A DNA stretch of 64,000 bases from Sphingobacterium sp. ML3W (GCF_029542085.1 NZ_CP107036.1:1488001-1552000), one strand, 5' to 3'; shown: positions 26,894 through 35,703, counted from the stretch's first letter. Numbers and translations are program-made. Notes: generated by a model from the sequence alone, not told the origin.

Positions 26894-27202
26894 ATGTTAG
26901 AAATAAAAGAAGAAATTGAACAGCACCTTCATATTTTTTTGACTGATCTAAAAAATGAATACAAGGGGGACAAGTCCGCAATTGTCGTAATACATAAATA
27001 TATCAGTGGTGATGCAATAACTCCTGAAGACGATCTATTGCTGAGAACCCAATTGGTTGATTCATTAAAAATTATAGGTATCGTCGTTCCCTTAGTAATT
27101 ATTCCGGGAAGCAGTATACTTTTACCGCTATTGATAAAAGAGTCAGAAAAACATCATATCGAAATTATGCCTTCAGCTTTTGAACAAAAAAAATATGATT
27201 AA
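26894..27202 (+). CDS. LETM1-like short membrane-associated protein
   Basis: A 102-aa protein with an N-terminal helix, then a hydrophobic segment IIGIVVPLVIIPGSSILLPLL followed by EIMPSAF. This matches the core of the LETM1 domain (hydrophobic PGSxLLLPLL and a downstream LPSAF motif), here reduced to a minimum. It is the last gene of the J-protein operon, 74 bases after cbpM, and is followed by a very strong terminator. A role in membrane-linked stress response is only inferred from the neighbours. Confidence 0.65.
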   Translation: MLEIKEEIEQHLHIFLTDLKNEYKGDKSAIVVIHKYISGDAITPEDDLLLRTQLVDSLKIIGIVVPLVIIPGSSILLPLLIKESEKHHIEIMPSAFEQKKYD

Positions 27203-27226
27203 TGAACTGATAATTTCGACAAACAT

Positions 27227-27256
27227 AATAAAGCCTGCTATTGAGCAGGCTTTATT
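27227..27256 (+). terminator. strong intrinsic terminator of chaperone operon
   Basis: Perfect 13-bp stem (27227-27239 with 27244-27256), 4-nt loop, flanked by A- and T-rich ends, 24 bases after the LETM1-like stop. It is near-symmetric and could also serve the converging YegP-type gene. Confidence 0.85.
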
Positions 27257-27302
27257 TATGATCTAATATCGTTTGTTAATATTTAATCCTCAATTACGTT
27301 TT

Positions 27303-27629
27303 TTACTCCTCAGCCACAGATGCATTTGGGGCATTGTTTTTAACTGAATTAATACCATTATCCCTGCTTGCGGTTGATTCGTACATCTCGCTACTGCCGA
27401 TTACCTGGCCATTGCTCGCTTTCAGATTAAAAAAGTACTTGCCATTTGATGAAGTTTTCTTCTCATAACGTCCATCATTTGGAGCATTTGTTTTTACCGA
27501 ATCAATACCAATTATACACGCTCCTTTAGTCGTATACATTTCGCTGGAAAGAATGGTCTGACCATTATCCGCTTTCAAATTAAAATAATACTGCCCGTCT
27601 TTGGCAGTTTTAATAACAAATTTTCCCAT
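27303..27629 (-). CDS. YegP-type protein (two DUF1508 repeats)
   Basis: A 108-aa protein built of two roughly 50-residue DUF1508 repeats: the first has GQYYFNLKADNGQTILSSEMY, the second GKYFFNLKASNGQVIGSSEMY, each ending with an N/K-V-K-(T/N)NAPN motif. This tandem arrangement is the YegP fold. Function is unknown; members are often general stress genes. A well-matched promoter lies just upstream on the minus strand. Confidence 0.88.
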   Translation of the reverse strand: MGKFVIKTAKDGQYYFNLKADNGQTILSSEMYTTKGACIIGIDSVKTNAPNDGRYEKKTSSNGKYFFNLKASNGQVIGSSEMYESTASRDNGINSVKNNAPNASVAEE

Positions 27630-27655
27630 AATCTAAATTTAAAATGAATGTATAA

Positions 27656-27685
27656 CAAATATATCTTTTTCCTAAAATATTCAAA
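27656..27685 (-). promoter_or_regulatory. Bacteroidota-type promoter of yegP-type gene
   Basis: Minus strand: -7 box TATATTTG (27656-27663) and -33 box TTTG (27682-27685) separated by 18 bases, matching the known -33/-7 consensus. It sits 27 bases before the start at 27629. Confidence 0.65.
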
Positions 27686-27833
27686 TATAATTAACCATTT
27701 TTAATTAAAAATCAACAGGTTAAATCAATGAGTTGGATCTCGAAATATTCAATAATGCATATGCTTGTTGGGCTTAAAAATACTGAACGGCACGCTACAC
27801 TCCTTTCCATATAACAGAATTCAATAACTAAAT

Positions 27834-29012
27834 CTAAAGTGTACATGGAATTGACAACGTGAACATAATTTTACCATTATTGCTTGAGACTGCCACACCT
27901 CCGCCATGTATTTCAGCGATCTGTTTGGTTATAAACAACCCAAGTCCTAACCCGTTCCCCTTTGATTTTCTGACAAATGGCTGGAAAAGTTCGGCTAAGT
28001 CATTAGGTGATATCGGATACACCTCATTCTCAATGGTAAAAACATAGTTATTATTGTCTAGAAATGAAGAAATCTCAATGCTTCCCCCTTTCTTCCCATA
28101 CTTATAGGAATTACCAATTAAATTGGAAAATGCCCTACCTATCTTGCTCTTGTCACATACGATTGGGGTTACATTTTTAATATTTTTAATTAAATTCTGC
28201 GAGTTATCTGAGCTGAACTCACTGATAATCTCATCTATTAATTTTTCAACACGAACATATTCGTAATTCAATACAGCAGCACTCCCCAGTTTCATCTTAT
28301 TGAAATCGAGTATGTCACCTATCATATTTTTCATTCTTAAAGAAGCATCGACTATCTTACCCGCTATTTCATTTAATTTATAACTGGATGCCTTATATTT
28401 TAAAAATTGTGACAATATGAGAACAGAACTAAGTGGATTTTGAAGGTCATGGGCCAGTGACATCAAAATGATATCTCTGTTTTTGGAATATTCCAATTCG
28501 ATATCCAAGCGCTCCCTAACCTTCTGAATATTAGAAATCGAGGCAAAATTTATAACGATAATATCGCAATAAATCGCCATCATCTGAGTAAATATTTTTT
28601 TATCGAAAAAGCTTGAAGTTGAACTTAAAAAAAAGAGCTTCCCAAGCAGTATGCCATCTTTATCCAAAAGTGGAAACGATATAAAACTTCCTATCCCATT
28701 CTGCAACAAAAAAATTTTCCATGCTCCATTCTCGCAATAGTGAACATCCTGAATAACGATTGGATTGAGGTCATCCCGAATTTTACTACATACATCGTAA
28801 TAATATCGATCTGAATCAAAAGTCAGCTTTTGATATTTGGCATCGTACCTACACCAAAAGAACTGATTTTCATCACTTTTTCGATGTATGATCGCAGTCT
28901 CCATATCTGTTTGAAAACATAACCGTTCCAGAATTTTTCGGATCGTGTCCATATCCCCATTTGCAAAGAGGCTATTGCTTTCCTGTTTCTTTGATCTACT
29001 GTATTTATCCAT
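27834..29012 (-). CDS. GAF-domain sensor histidine kinase
   Basis: A 392-aa soluble kinase. Residues 1-165 are a GAF-like sensor nearly colinear with the stand-alone protein at 14381-14878. The dimerisation domain has the H-box LMSLAHDLQNPLSSVLILS; the catalytic domain has an N-box (FSNLIGNSYKYG) and a G2 box (GNGLGLGLFITKQIAEIHGGG). The G1 box, normally DxGxG, reads IENEVYPI, so the usual adenine-contacting Asp is absent; some kinases tolerate this. No response regulator is adjacent. I prefer the ATG at 29012 (MDKYSR), which matches the paralog, over that at 29072. Confidence 0.85.
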   Translation of the reverse strand: MDKYSRSKKQESNSLFANGDMDTIRKILERLCFQTDMETAIIHRKSDENQFFWCRYDAKYQKLTFDSDRYYYDVCSKIRDDLNPIVIQDVHYCENGAWKIFLLQNGIGSFISFPLLDKDGILLGKLFFLSSTSSFFDKKIFTQMMAIYCDIIVINFASISNIQKVRERLDIELEYSKNRDIILMSLAHDLQNPLSSVLILSQFLKYKASSYKLNEIAGKIVDASLRMKNMIGDILDFNKMKLGSAAVLNYEYVRVEKLIDEIISEFSSDNSQNLIKNIKNVTPIVCDKSKIGRAFSNLIGNSYKYGKKGGSIEISSFLDNNNYVFTIENEVYPISPNDLAELFQPFVRKSKGNGLGLGLFITKQIAEIHGGGVAVSSNNGKIMFTLSIPCTL

Positions 29013-29366
29013 ATAACTTTTTATAAGGCTTGACCTATATAGCATATTCAAAAAATATAAACTAGTTTCCAAACTATAGCTTTCATGCTAATAGGATCAT
29101 CTATAGCCACATAAGACTAACTTCAATGCTTTCAGCTATTCGCTCAAAGTATAACTTAAGTGGCTCTTATATTAACATTATAAGGGTCATTATCACCTTC
29201 AAAGACTGAGAAAATATTTAATCTCATAACATTAACACGAAAGGTTAAAGATATTAAATAAGATAAGGTACGGCTAGCTCATTTAGTTGCTATAATCTGG
29301 ATTTTATTTACAATAATCCAAACTCAATAATACGAATGAACTGCATAAATATCTTTATTAAAAAAG
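29013..29366. other. intergenic region before IS remnant
   Basis: AT-rich, no convincing gene. It contains the upstream region of the minus-strand kinase. No clear promoter match or repeat was seen. Confidence 0.35.
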
Positions 29367-30330
29367 TGTCTTGTCCTGAAATAGCTTTACACTAAATTGT
29401 AAAGTATATGACAAAAAAGAGTAATGTGGATAATTCCAAGCCGTTCCAAAGAGTTGGAAGGTCTTATCCAGAAGAGTTAAAAAAGAGGCTCGTGCAAGAA
29501 GTTGAAAGCGGTCGGCTCAGTCAACGTACTGTAGAAAGGACTTATAAGATTAATCGGAGGACCATTGACAGTTGGATAACCCAATTTTCTTTACTTCCTT
29601 TGGCACCTAATGGATTGATTGCAAAGCCGATGAAGGAACCAAATGAAAGCTCAAAGATAAAGCTACTATCCAAACAAGTTTTAGAATTGCAGAAGACCTT
29701 GGAAAAGGCCAACCTAAAAATAAATGGATTAGAAACTTTAATCCAGGTTAGCGAAGAAGAACTTAAGATCAAAATAAGAAAAAAGCATGGTGCCAAACAG
29801 TCAAAAGAATGAGGCAGAGCTATCCCTATGTAAGTCTAGGAGATCTCTGTGCACTGTTTGGCGTAACGAGACAAGCTTATTATGACGCTATCCGACATGC
29901 TGAAAAAGCTACTATTGCTAATATGGTGGTGCTGACGCTGATTAAAGAAATACGGACACAGATGCCAATGTTGGGGACAAGAAAACTAATGTACGTGCTG
30001 GAACCAAAGTTAGTTGAACATGGCATTAAAATAGGGAGGGACCAATTTGATTTACTTCGGTTTCATGGCCTGTTGATCAGACGTCGCAAGCGTATCGCGC
30101 GTACAACAGATTCCAACCATGTTTTTAGAAGGTATCCAAACCTCATAAAACTAATTATAACTGGCCCCGAGCAGCTGTGGGTAAGCGATATCACATATAT
30201 TCGGACTTTACATGGGTTTAGTTACCTTAGCCTGATCACAGATGCTTACTTGAGAATGATCGTCGGCTATTCCTTACATCCAACTTTAGAGGCGATTGGT
30301 TGCTTAAAGGCATTAGAAATGGCGATAACA
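29367..30330 (+). mobile_element. IS3-family element, truncated at 3' side
   Basis: OrfA and OrfB of an IS3-type element in the standard overlapping arrangement (ATGA overlap at 29809-29812). The left end is uncertain but probably at the TGTC near 29367, 41 bases before OrfA. The right part, including the third catalytic residue and the right terminal repeat, is gone: the sequence changes at about 30331 to the end of an IS256-family element. Confidence 0.7.
29408..29812 (+). CDS. IS3-family transposase OrfA
   Basis: A 134-aa helix-turn-helix protein followed by a leucine-zipper-like coiled coil. The HTH lies in SYPEELKKRLVQEVESGRLS and RTVERTYKINRRTIDSWI; the C-terminal half (LSKQVLELQKTLEKANLKIN) forms the zipper used for pairing with OrfAB. 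It is in the expected position and frame ahead of OrfB. The element can no longer move because OrfB is truncated. Confidence 0.8.
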   Translation: MTKKSNVDNSKPFQRVGRSYPEELKKRLVQEVESGRLSQRTVERTYKINRRTIDSWITQFSLLPLAPNGLIAKPMKEPNESSKIKLLSKQVLELQKTLEKANLKINGLETLIQVSEEELKIKIRKKHGAKQSKE

Positions 30331-30354
30331 GGGACTGTCCCACTAAGTGTGTAA
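29809..30354 (+). pseudogene. IS3-family transposase OrfB, truncated
   Basis: Only the first two thirds of the DDE integrase remain. The N-terminal helical region (VSLGDLCALFGVTRQAYYDA) and the first two catalytic aspartates (WVSDITYI and LITDAYLRM) are present; the third catalytic Glu and the end are missing. Homology stops after ALEMAIT, where the next bases form the terminal sequence of an IS256-type element, so the last seven codons to 30354 come from that element. Confidence 0.85.
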
Positions 30355-31240
30355 ATAGAAAATACGGAGTTCAGTTATGTTCCTTATAACTGGACTCTTT
30401 TTTCAAATAAAGTTAAGAACTGATTTAGGATAATGCCCCAATTATGAATAGGCATAGTTCACTTTTTAGAGATTTCTCTCAAAGCCAAATATACAGATTT
30501 TAGTACGGCATCATCACTGGGGAATGACAGTTTATTCTTTGTGTATTTACGGATCTTCCCATTCATGTTTTCGATGATATTGGTCGTGTAGATAATTCTT
30601 CGGATCTCAAGTGGAAAGTCGTAAAAGACGGTCAGTTCATCCCAGTTCTCCCTCCATGATCTTACGGCATAGGGATATTTGGATTCCCATCTACCGGCAA
30701 AATCTGCCAGCGCGGCTTGTGCAGCCTGTTTATTGGGGGCATCATAGATAGGCTTCATATCCGCTGTAAACGCCTTTTTATCCTTCCTATACAACATATC
30801 TGCACGCATTTCTGATCTGATGGACAACACAGACCTGGGTACTACACTCAGGAAAAACACTCCGTATAGTAGCGGAGAAACCATGGAGATTATCGGTCGC
30901 TGTAATCAGCATATCCTCTACGCCCCGGGATTTCAGGTCTGTCAGGATTCCCATCCAAAAACTGGCACTTTCATTCTTGCCCAGCCACATGCCCAGAACT
31001 TCTTTATAGCCATCCCTGTTCAGGCCCACGGCAAGATAAATGGTCTTATTGACCACTTTGGAGTTCTCCCTGACCTTAAAAACAATGCCATCCATCCAGA
31101 CAATCAGATATACGCTGTCCAGCGGACGGTTTTGCCAGGCGATCACATCACCCGCCACACGGTCGGTAATCCGGGAAATCGTCGATTTAGAAAGGTCAAA
31201 TCCATACACATCCCGCATCATATTTTCTATATCAGTTTAA
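30331..31240 (-). mobile_element. IS256-family element remnant inserted in IS3
   Basis: The right terminal sequence starts GGGACTGTCCCACTAAGTGT at 30331, typical of IS256-family ends in Bacteroidota. The transposase is read on the minus strand toward this end. The opposite end is missing: homology fades near 31240, just before the 3' end of the neighbouring lipoprotein gene, so no target-site duplication can be checked. Confidence 0.75.
30459..31221 (-). pseudogene. IS256-family transposase, N-terminally truncated and frameshifted
   Basis: Two overlapping frames encode consecutive parts of one mutator-type DDE transposase. The first (31221 to 30787) holds FDLSKSTISRITDR, the catalytic VWMDGIVFKV and [10 protein letters not shown], and [14 protein letters not shown]; the second (from about 30800 to 30459) continues with [18 protein letters not shown] and contains [16 protein letters not shown]. 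The frame breaks near 30795. About 120 N-terminal residues are missing. The element is inactive. Confidence 0.85.
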
Positions 31241-31260
31241 TTACTTGCTGGATGCCGATC

Positions 31261-32253
31261 TTAATAAACTTGAAGCTCCTTGCTATTTTTTGGGCGGTAC
31301 AGATATAGCGGAATGTAAGTTGTAGTACCAACTTCTTTATCTTTTCGCTTAAAGCCTCCCCATAATGCTGATTTTTCATTGTTAATTTTCTCTAAACACA
31401 CCAGTTGTCCGTTAGCATAGAAAGTCATTTTGTATTTTTCAATGGGTTTCAGATCAAAAAACTCTAAATCCTCATCTGTTCGGAATTGATATTCTTTGTC
31501 CCAGTTGTTTTTTATTTCTTCGGAAGAAAGATACTGTTGCTGTGCAAGTCTTTTTTCTTTTTCATAAACAGCATTCGCCAAATCGTCTTTCGTACCTTTC
31601 ATATATATACATCTTATCTCATTGTACTTTGCAACAACTTGCTTTTCTAATGCTTGTAACTGGTCTTTATTCTTTGTAAAAAGAACTTCGGCATTATCTA
31701 AAATGTTTATTTTGTAGGGAACTTCGGCGTCAAAAGTAAAACTTTCTTCAAAAAAATTCTTTCCGTCAAATGTTGAAACTTCTTTACCTTCCACTATTTT
31801 TTGTGGAGTGGTGTAGGTAGTCACTTCTTCCTCATCCCCCCAACTGCCATCTGTATCTATGAAGGATTTTTCGATTTTGATCTGAACCCCAGAGTTTCTC
31901 ATCAATGATGGATGCATTGACTTTGCATTTTGATTAAATCCGGGAGAGAGACGAATGGTGATTTTTTGCGGGCCTTTTTGTGTGATGTCCCAATTCAAAG
32001 GGAAGTACGAACCCGATAAACCACCTCCTGAATTATCCTTGTATTTGATAACGGGAACATCGTTGATAAGAATTTCGAACGAGCAATTACTTGTTACTAT
32101 ATTTGCGCCATAATGCGGTTCTTTATCGAAGTGCTTTATTTCGGTTCCGATAGCATAGATATCCTTTTCTGATTTTGTGCTTTTATTCTGTCCCGTACAG
32201 CTTACAGATAGAAGTATAAGATTTATAAATAAAAATATTCTGCTAAATTTCAT
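31261..32253 (-). CDS. lipoprotein of unknown function
   Basis: A 330-aa predicted lipoprotein: signal peptide with lipobox ILLSVSC, mature part beginning with TGQNKSTKS. The body is beta-rich in the first half, with a WGDEEEVTTYTTPQ segment, and has a charged helical stretch (ALEKQVVAKYNEIRC) toward the end. I recognise no domain. The stop lies about 20 bases from the broken end of the IS256 element, so the last residues could have been altered by that insertion. Start ATG at 32253 is clear. Confidence 0.65.
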   Translation of the reverse strand: MKFSRIFLFINLILLSVSCTGQNKSTKSEKDIYAIGTEIKHFDKEPHYGANIVTSNCSFEILINDVPVIKYKDNSGGGLSGSYFPLNWDITQKGPQKITIRLSPGFNQNAKSMHPSLMRNSGVQIKIEKSFIDTDGSWGDEEEVTTYTTPQKIVEGKEVSTFDGKNFFEESFTFDAEVPYKINILDNAEVLFTKNKDQLQALEKQVVAKYNEIRCIYMKGTKDDLANAVYEKEKRLAQQQYLSSEEIKNNWDKEYQFRTDEDLEFFDLKPIEKYKMTFYANGQLVCLEKINNEKSALWGGFKRKDKEVGTTTYIPLYLYRPKNSKELQVY

Positions 32254-32563
32254 CGTAATTGGTTATTTATTTTTTTTTTGCCGCGAAAATCAGTAGGCCA
32301 ATTATCGTAATTGAACTGTGCTTCTTTACGATATACTCATCATCATTTTGCTTATACCATTTGTTTTTCATGGATAGATTTTTGAATAAATTTAAAGATT
32401 TAATGCTTAGGTGTTCCCTATAATTACAATTCGCCTGATGTGCTTTATTATTCGTTGCGGTAGGCCAGTTTTTTGGAAAGAGGTCAGTTTTGACTCTTGA
32501 CATTCTGCTGTCACAAACCAGATTTAAATTTGCCTCATGACAATTTTATTAAACAATAAAAAC

Positions 32564-33529
32564 ATGAGCGACATATCATCCGGTGCAGCATCCGATCAGA
32601 TCGAATTTCCAAAGCCTACACTAATTTCAGTTAATAATGTAGTATTAGAGGTATTTGAAGCCGGAAGACAAAATTCGGGGAAACCGATTATTCTCTGTCA
32701 CGGTTTTCCGGAACATGCATTTTCCTGGCGTTATCAGATACCAGTTCTGGTCGCTGCAGGTTATCACGTCATTGTCCCAAATCAACGTGGCTACGGTAAC
32801 TCATCTTGCCCAAGCGAACTAACTGAATATGATATAAAGCACTTAACTGCTGACCTTATCGCGCTACTTGATCATTACGGATACAAGGATGCCACCTTTG
32901 TGGGGCATGACTGGGGTGCTAATGTTGTGTGGAATCTGGCTCTATTGTATCCCGAACGGGTAAATAAAATAATAAACTTAGCGCTGCCTTATCAGGAGCG
33001 CGGAGAACAACCATGGATTGAATTTATGGAAACCGTATTTGGAGAAGACTTCTATTTTGTTCATTTCAATAAGCAGATCGGAATTGCAGATGCTATAATG
33101 GATGAAAATGTATTCCGGTTCCTGCGTAACATATTCCGCAAAGATATACCTCCCGCTCCACCTGCTCCCGGAATGCTAATGATCAATCTCGCAAGAGCAG
33201 TAGAACCAATTGGGAAGCCCCTAATGGAAGACAGCGAACTATCTGTATTTGTTTCGGCCTTTGAATTATCGGGGTTTACCGGAGCTATAAATTGGTACAG
33301 AAACCTTGATCGAAACTGGCACCTTATGGCGAATATAAAGCCGATCATTCATCAGCCGACGCTAATGATATATGGAGAACAGGATACGATTCCAAAGTCT
33401 GAAAATCTTAAAAATATCGTTCCCAATCTGGATATTGTCATTCTGGATTGTGGTCACTGGATTCAACAGGAAAACCCGGAGGAAACAAACCGTTCAATTT
33501 TAAAATGGTTAGCAAAACAAAATGCATAA
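32564..33529 (+). CDS. alpha/beta-hydrolase, epoxide hydrolase-like
   Basis: Soluble alpha/beta-hydrolase of about 321 aa. The oxyanion motif HGFPEHAFSW, the nucleophile elbow GHDWGAN (Asp, as in epoxide hydrolases and dehalogenases), the acid in GEQDTIP and the catalytic His in CGHWIQQENPEE are all in order. The lid contains tyrosines that could serve ring opening. The Asp nucleophile plus HGFPE favours epoxide hydrolase. An in-frame ATG at 32537 is possible, but the A-rich leader before 32564 looks more natural. It stands alone, followed by a long stem-loop. Confidence 0.88.
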   Translation: MSDISSGAASDQIEFPKPTLISVNNVVLEVFEAGRQNSGKPIILCHGFPEHAFSWRYQIPVLVAAGYHVIVPNQRGYGNSSCPSELTEYDIKHLTADLIALLDHYGYKDATFVGHDWGANVVWNLALLYPERVNKIINLALPYQERGEQPWIEFMETVFGEDFYFVHFNKQIGIADAIMDENVFRFLRNIFRKDIPPAPPAPGMLMINLARAVEPIGKPLMEDSELSVFVSAFELSGFTGAINWYRNLDRNWHLMANIKPIIHQPTLMIYGEQDTIPKSENLKNIVPNLDIVILDCGHWIQQENPEETNRSILKWLAKQNA

Positions 33530-33556
33530 TAAGGAGATAGATACATATTATCCGCA

Positions 33557-33620
33557 AAGTCAAACAGATTGGAGACAATGGTTAGAAAAAAACCATCTGT
33601 CCAGACAATCTGTTTGACTT
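33557..33620 (+). terminator. long stem-loop after epoxide hydrolase
   Basis: Perfect 15-bp inverted repeat (33557-33571 with 33606-33620) enclosing a 34-base loop that itself can form a 6-bp stem (ATGGTT/AACCAT). T-rich sequence follows. Probable terminator. Confidence 0.55.
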
Positions 33621-33702
33621 GTCTTTTATACAAAGAAGTCAAATGTCCCTTCATTAAGTTGGAGTGAGGCCGTTGACTAAACGGAGGTTGTAGAAAGTAT
33701 AG

Positions 33703-33782
33703 TGACCTCTCTCCAAAAAACTGGAGCATTTTAAAAATAGAGAATTCGGACTTGAATTACTAATTTTAAAAGGGAGGAAAAC
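33703..33782 (+). repeat. 80-bp dispersed repeat, copy A
   Basis: Begins TGACCTCTCTCC, includes AACTGGAGCATTTT, and ends with GAATTACTAATTTTAAAAGG and GAGGAAAA. Closely related copies are at 52460 and 57420. The TGACCT start and layout resemble the left end and leader of an IS3-type element, without any transposase behind it. The ankyrin gene starts 17 bases after the end, so this copy supplies its leader. Confidence 0.75.
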
Positions 33783-33799
33783 CATTAAACGACTTAAAG

Positions 33800-34354
33800 A
33801 TGGAATTTACAGAATTATTTAAACTTATCTACGAAAATGACATTGATACATTAGAAAAAGCAAGGTCAGAAGGTGTTGATTTCTGCAAAACCGATGCGTA
33901 TGATCAGAACAGTCTGCTTATAGCATATGCGGGTTCCGGATATGACAAAAGGTATCAACCGGAAGATCTGATAGATTTTCTTTTACACTGTGGCATAGAT
34001 GTAAATCATAAGCGGAATAAACGTGGCGGTGAACTTGCAGCTCTGCACGTAGCCGTTTCTAAAATGAACTATCGAATTGTAAGCCACTTAATTGATAGCG
34101 GTGCAGAAATTGATATCCGTGAAATAAATGGGAATACACCTTTATGGATAGCTGTTATGAATTACCGCGGTCAGGAGAATATGATCAAAATAATAAATCT
34201 TCTTGTTTCAAAAGGCGCTTCGCTGGATTTAATCAATTATCATGACCGTTCTGTCAGGGATATTATAAATACTATCGGTGGCGGAATTGATGCTGGGCAT
34301 AACAAAAAGGAATGGGATCTGAGATACCTGCTAAAATATGAGATTGGAAATTAA
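33800..34354 (+). CDS. ankyrin-repeat protein
   Basis: A 184-aa soluble protein with about four ankyrin repeats. Recognisable repeat elements are KARSEGVDFCKTDAYDQNSL, then LHVAVSKMNYRIVSHLIDSG, then NGNTPLWIAVMNY and INLLVSKGASLDLIN. Short bacterial ankyrin proteins of this kind are often immunity or adaptor proteins of contact-dependent toxins. It is preceded directly by repeat copy A and overlaps the GNAT fragment at its 3' end by 17 bases. Confidence 0.8.
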   Translation: MEFTELFKLIYENDIDTLEKARSEGVDFCKTDAYDQNSLLIAYAGSGYDKRYQPEDLIDFLLHCGIDVNHKRNKRGGELAALHVAVSKMNYRIVSHLIDSGAEIDIREINGNTPLWIAVMNYRGQENMIKIINLLVSKGASLDLINYHDRSVRDIINTIGGGIDAGHNKKEWDLRYLLKYEIGN

Positions 34355-34532
34355 ATACAGACCCGCATTAAAAAGTGACCTCAAGTTTCTGTTGACCCTC
34401 AGGATACAGACGATGAATCCCCATTTAATTGCCAGCTCCTTACCAGTCTCTGATGAGGCACATTTACAAAGGATTGAATACCAATTTGAACAGGCCAAAA
34501 TAATTGAGATGAATAAATGTGCCATAGGTCTA
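34338..34532 (+). pseudogene. N-terminal fragment of GNAT acetyltransferase (duplicate of 41750 gene)
   Basis: The first 64 codons match the gene at 41750-42196 at about 85 percent by eye (EIKYRPALKSDLKFLL, QTMNPHLIAS, LPVSDEAHLQRIEYQF, INKCAIGL). Homology stops after CAIGL at 34532; the frame runs on to 34622 in unrelated sequence. The acetyl-CoA-binding part is missing, so the fragment cannot be an active enzyme. It overlaps the end of the ankyrin gene. Confidence 0.8.
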
Positions 34533-34706
34533 TACAATGAAATCATTGATCGAAGTGGACGGTTACGCTTATCATGCTGTTATTTGAGATATTTTTGTTC
34601 ATTTTATCCAAAAACTTACTAAAATTCGAACTTCTATTCTTTTTTATGAAGGAATAAGATTTGTACTACGAATATGTCATAAATTAGCATTATAATAAAA
34701 TCGGTT

Positions 34707-35075
34707 ATGTATAAATTACTTTTAATCACTTTTCTTACCGTCTGTTGTCTAAATCGTAGTTCAGCACATTATCCTATCAACTCTCTAGCTAAAATACAAA
34801 ACACTTATTCTTATGCGTATATACGGGTTGAAGGAAAATTCCTTTCAAAAAAACTAAAGGTTAAAGTTGACTTAGGAGATTCAGATGAGCAGATCGCCGA
34901 AGGTGAAAAGCTGTCAGAAATATTGACCAATAAAAAATCCTATGCTGCCATACTGAACTATATGTCGAAGATTGGATATGAATTAGTAAATTCATTCGAT
35001 TTAACTGATAACTATAATGGATCGGGCGGCACTTCTGGCATTATTTACGTTATGAAGAAAGCTGAGGAGAATTAA
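34707..35075 (+). CDS. small secreted protein of unknown function
   Basis: A 122-aa protein with a signal peptide (LLLITFLTVCCLNRSSA, cleavage probably after SSA) and a compact mature domain: a beta-strand with YAYIRVEGKFLSKKLKVKVD, an acidic loop, a helix (LNYMSKIGYELVNSF) and a final Gly/Ser loop plus strand (GTSGIIYVMKK). The GYELV...YVMKK layout recalls small DUF4177-like domains. No neighbour suggests a function. The 170 bases after it contain another hydrophobic frame fragment that lacks a start. Confidence 0.55.
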   Translation: MYKLLLITFLTVCCLNRSSAHYPINSLAKIQNTYSYAYIRVEGKFLSKKLKVKVDLGDSDEQIAEGEKLSEILTNKKSYAAILNYMSKIGYELVNSFDLTDNYNGSGGTSGIIYVMKKAEEN

Positions 35076-35248
35076 CGGATACAGGCTTTGTGGTTTGGGC
35101 GTAGGATTAGCCATCTTAGGATTGATACTGAAGAAAAAAGGAAATATTAAAAATTTCGTTTTAAACTGCTTTTCAAAAGTGTTTTTAATGGCTATTGGTC
35201 ATACTAAAAACCATTACTTAAATATACGAACGAAAACTACAGAATAAT

Positions 35249-35656
35249 ATGAACATAAAGCTTAGTGTTAATCGAGATTTGAACGCAAATGACATTCTGC
35301 AACTTTACCAAGCTAATAAATGGAGTGCAGCCGAAAAACCAGAACTACTGATGAAAGCCCTCGTCAATTCGCATTCTTTGGTTACTGCCTGGGATAGTGC
35401 AACATTAATAGGCCTAGGGAATGCCATTTCCGATGGGTATCTCGTGGTTTATTATCCGCATCTACTAGTGCTACCCTCCTATCAAGGCAAAGGGGTTGGT
35501 CGTTTGATTATGGATAAAATGCAAGAGATTTATAAGGATTTTCATATGCAGATGCTCACCGCCGATGGAAAGGCTATAGACTTTTATAAAAAGAATGGTT
35601 TTGAACGAGCAGGTCAAACGGAGCCGATGTGGATCTATTCTGGTGCTGATCATTAA
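35249..35656 (+). CDS. GNAT-family N-acetyltransferase
   Basis: A 135-aa acetyltransferase. The acetyl-CoA pyrophosphate loop is visible in LPSYQGKGVGRLIMDKM, preceded by beta-4 (YLVVYYPHLLVL), and the C-terminal YKKNGFERAG is the usual motif B. The substrate is unknown. Not closely related to the GNAT gene at 41750. Confidence 0.85.
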   Translation: MNIKLSVNRDLNANDILQLYQANKWSAAEKPELLMKALVNSHSLVTAWDSATLIGLGNAISDGYLVVYYPHLLVLPSYQGKGVGRLIMDKMQEIYKDFHMQMLTADGKAIDFYKKNGFERAGQTEPMWIYSGADH

Positions 35657-35703
35657 AATTGAAGAAATACAAAGTTTGAGCAAATATTGTCAGCAACAAT
35701 GGA

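Noticed and set aside
32267..32503. 78-codon minus-strand frame before the lipoprotein gene
   Set aside because: Only the last 34 residues look protein-like and no family is recognised; could be the leader region of the lipoprotein gene.
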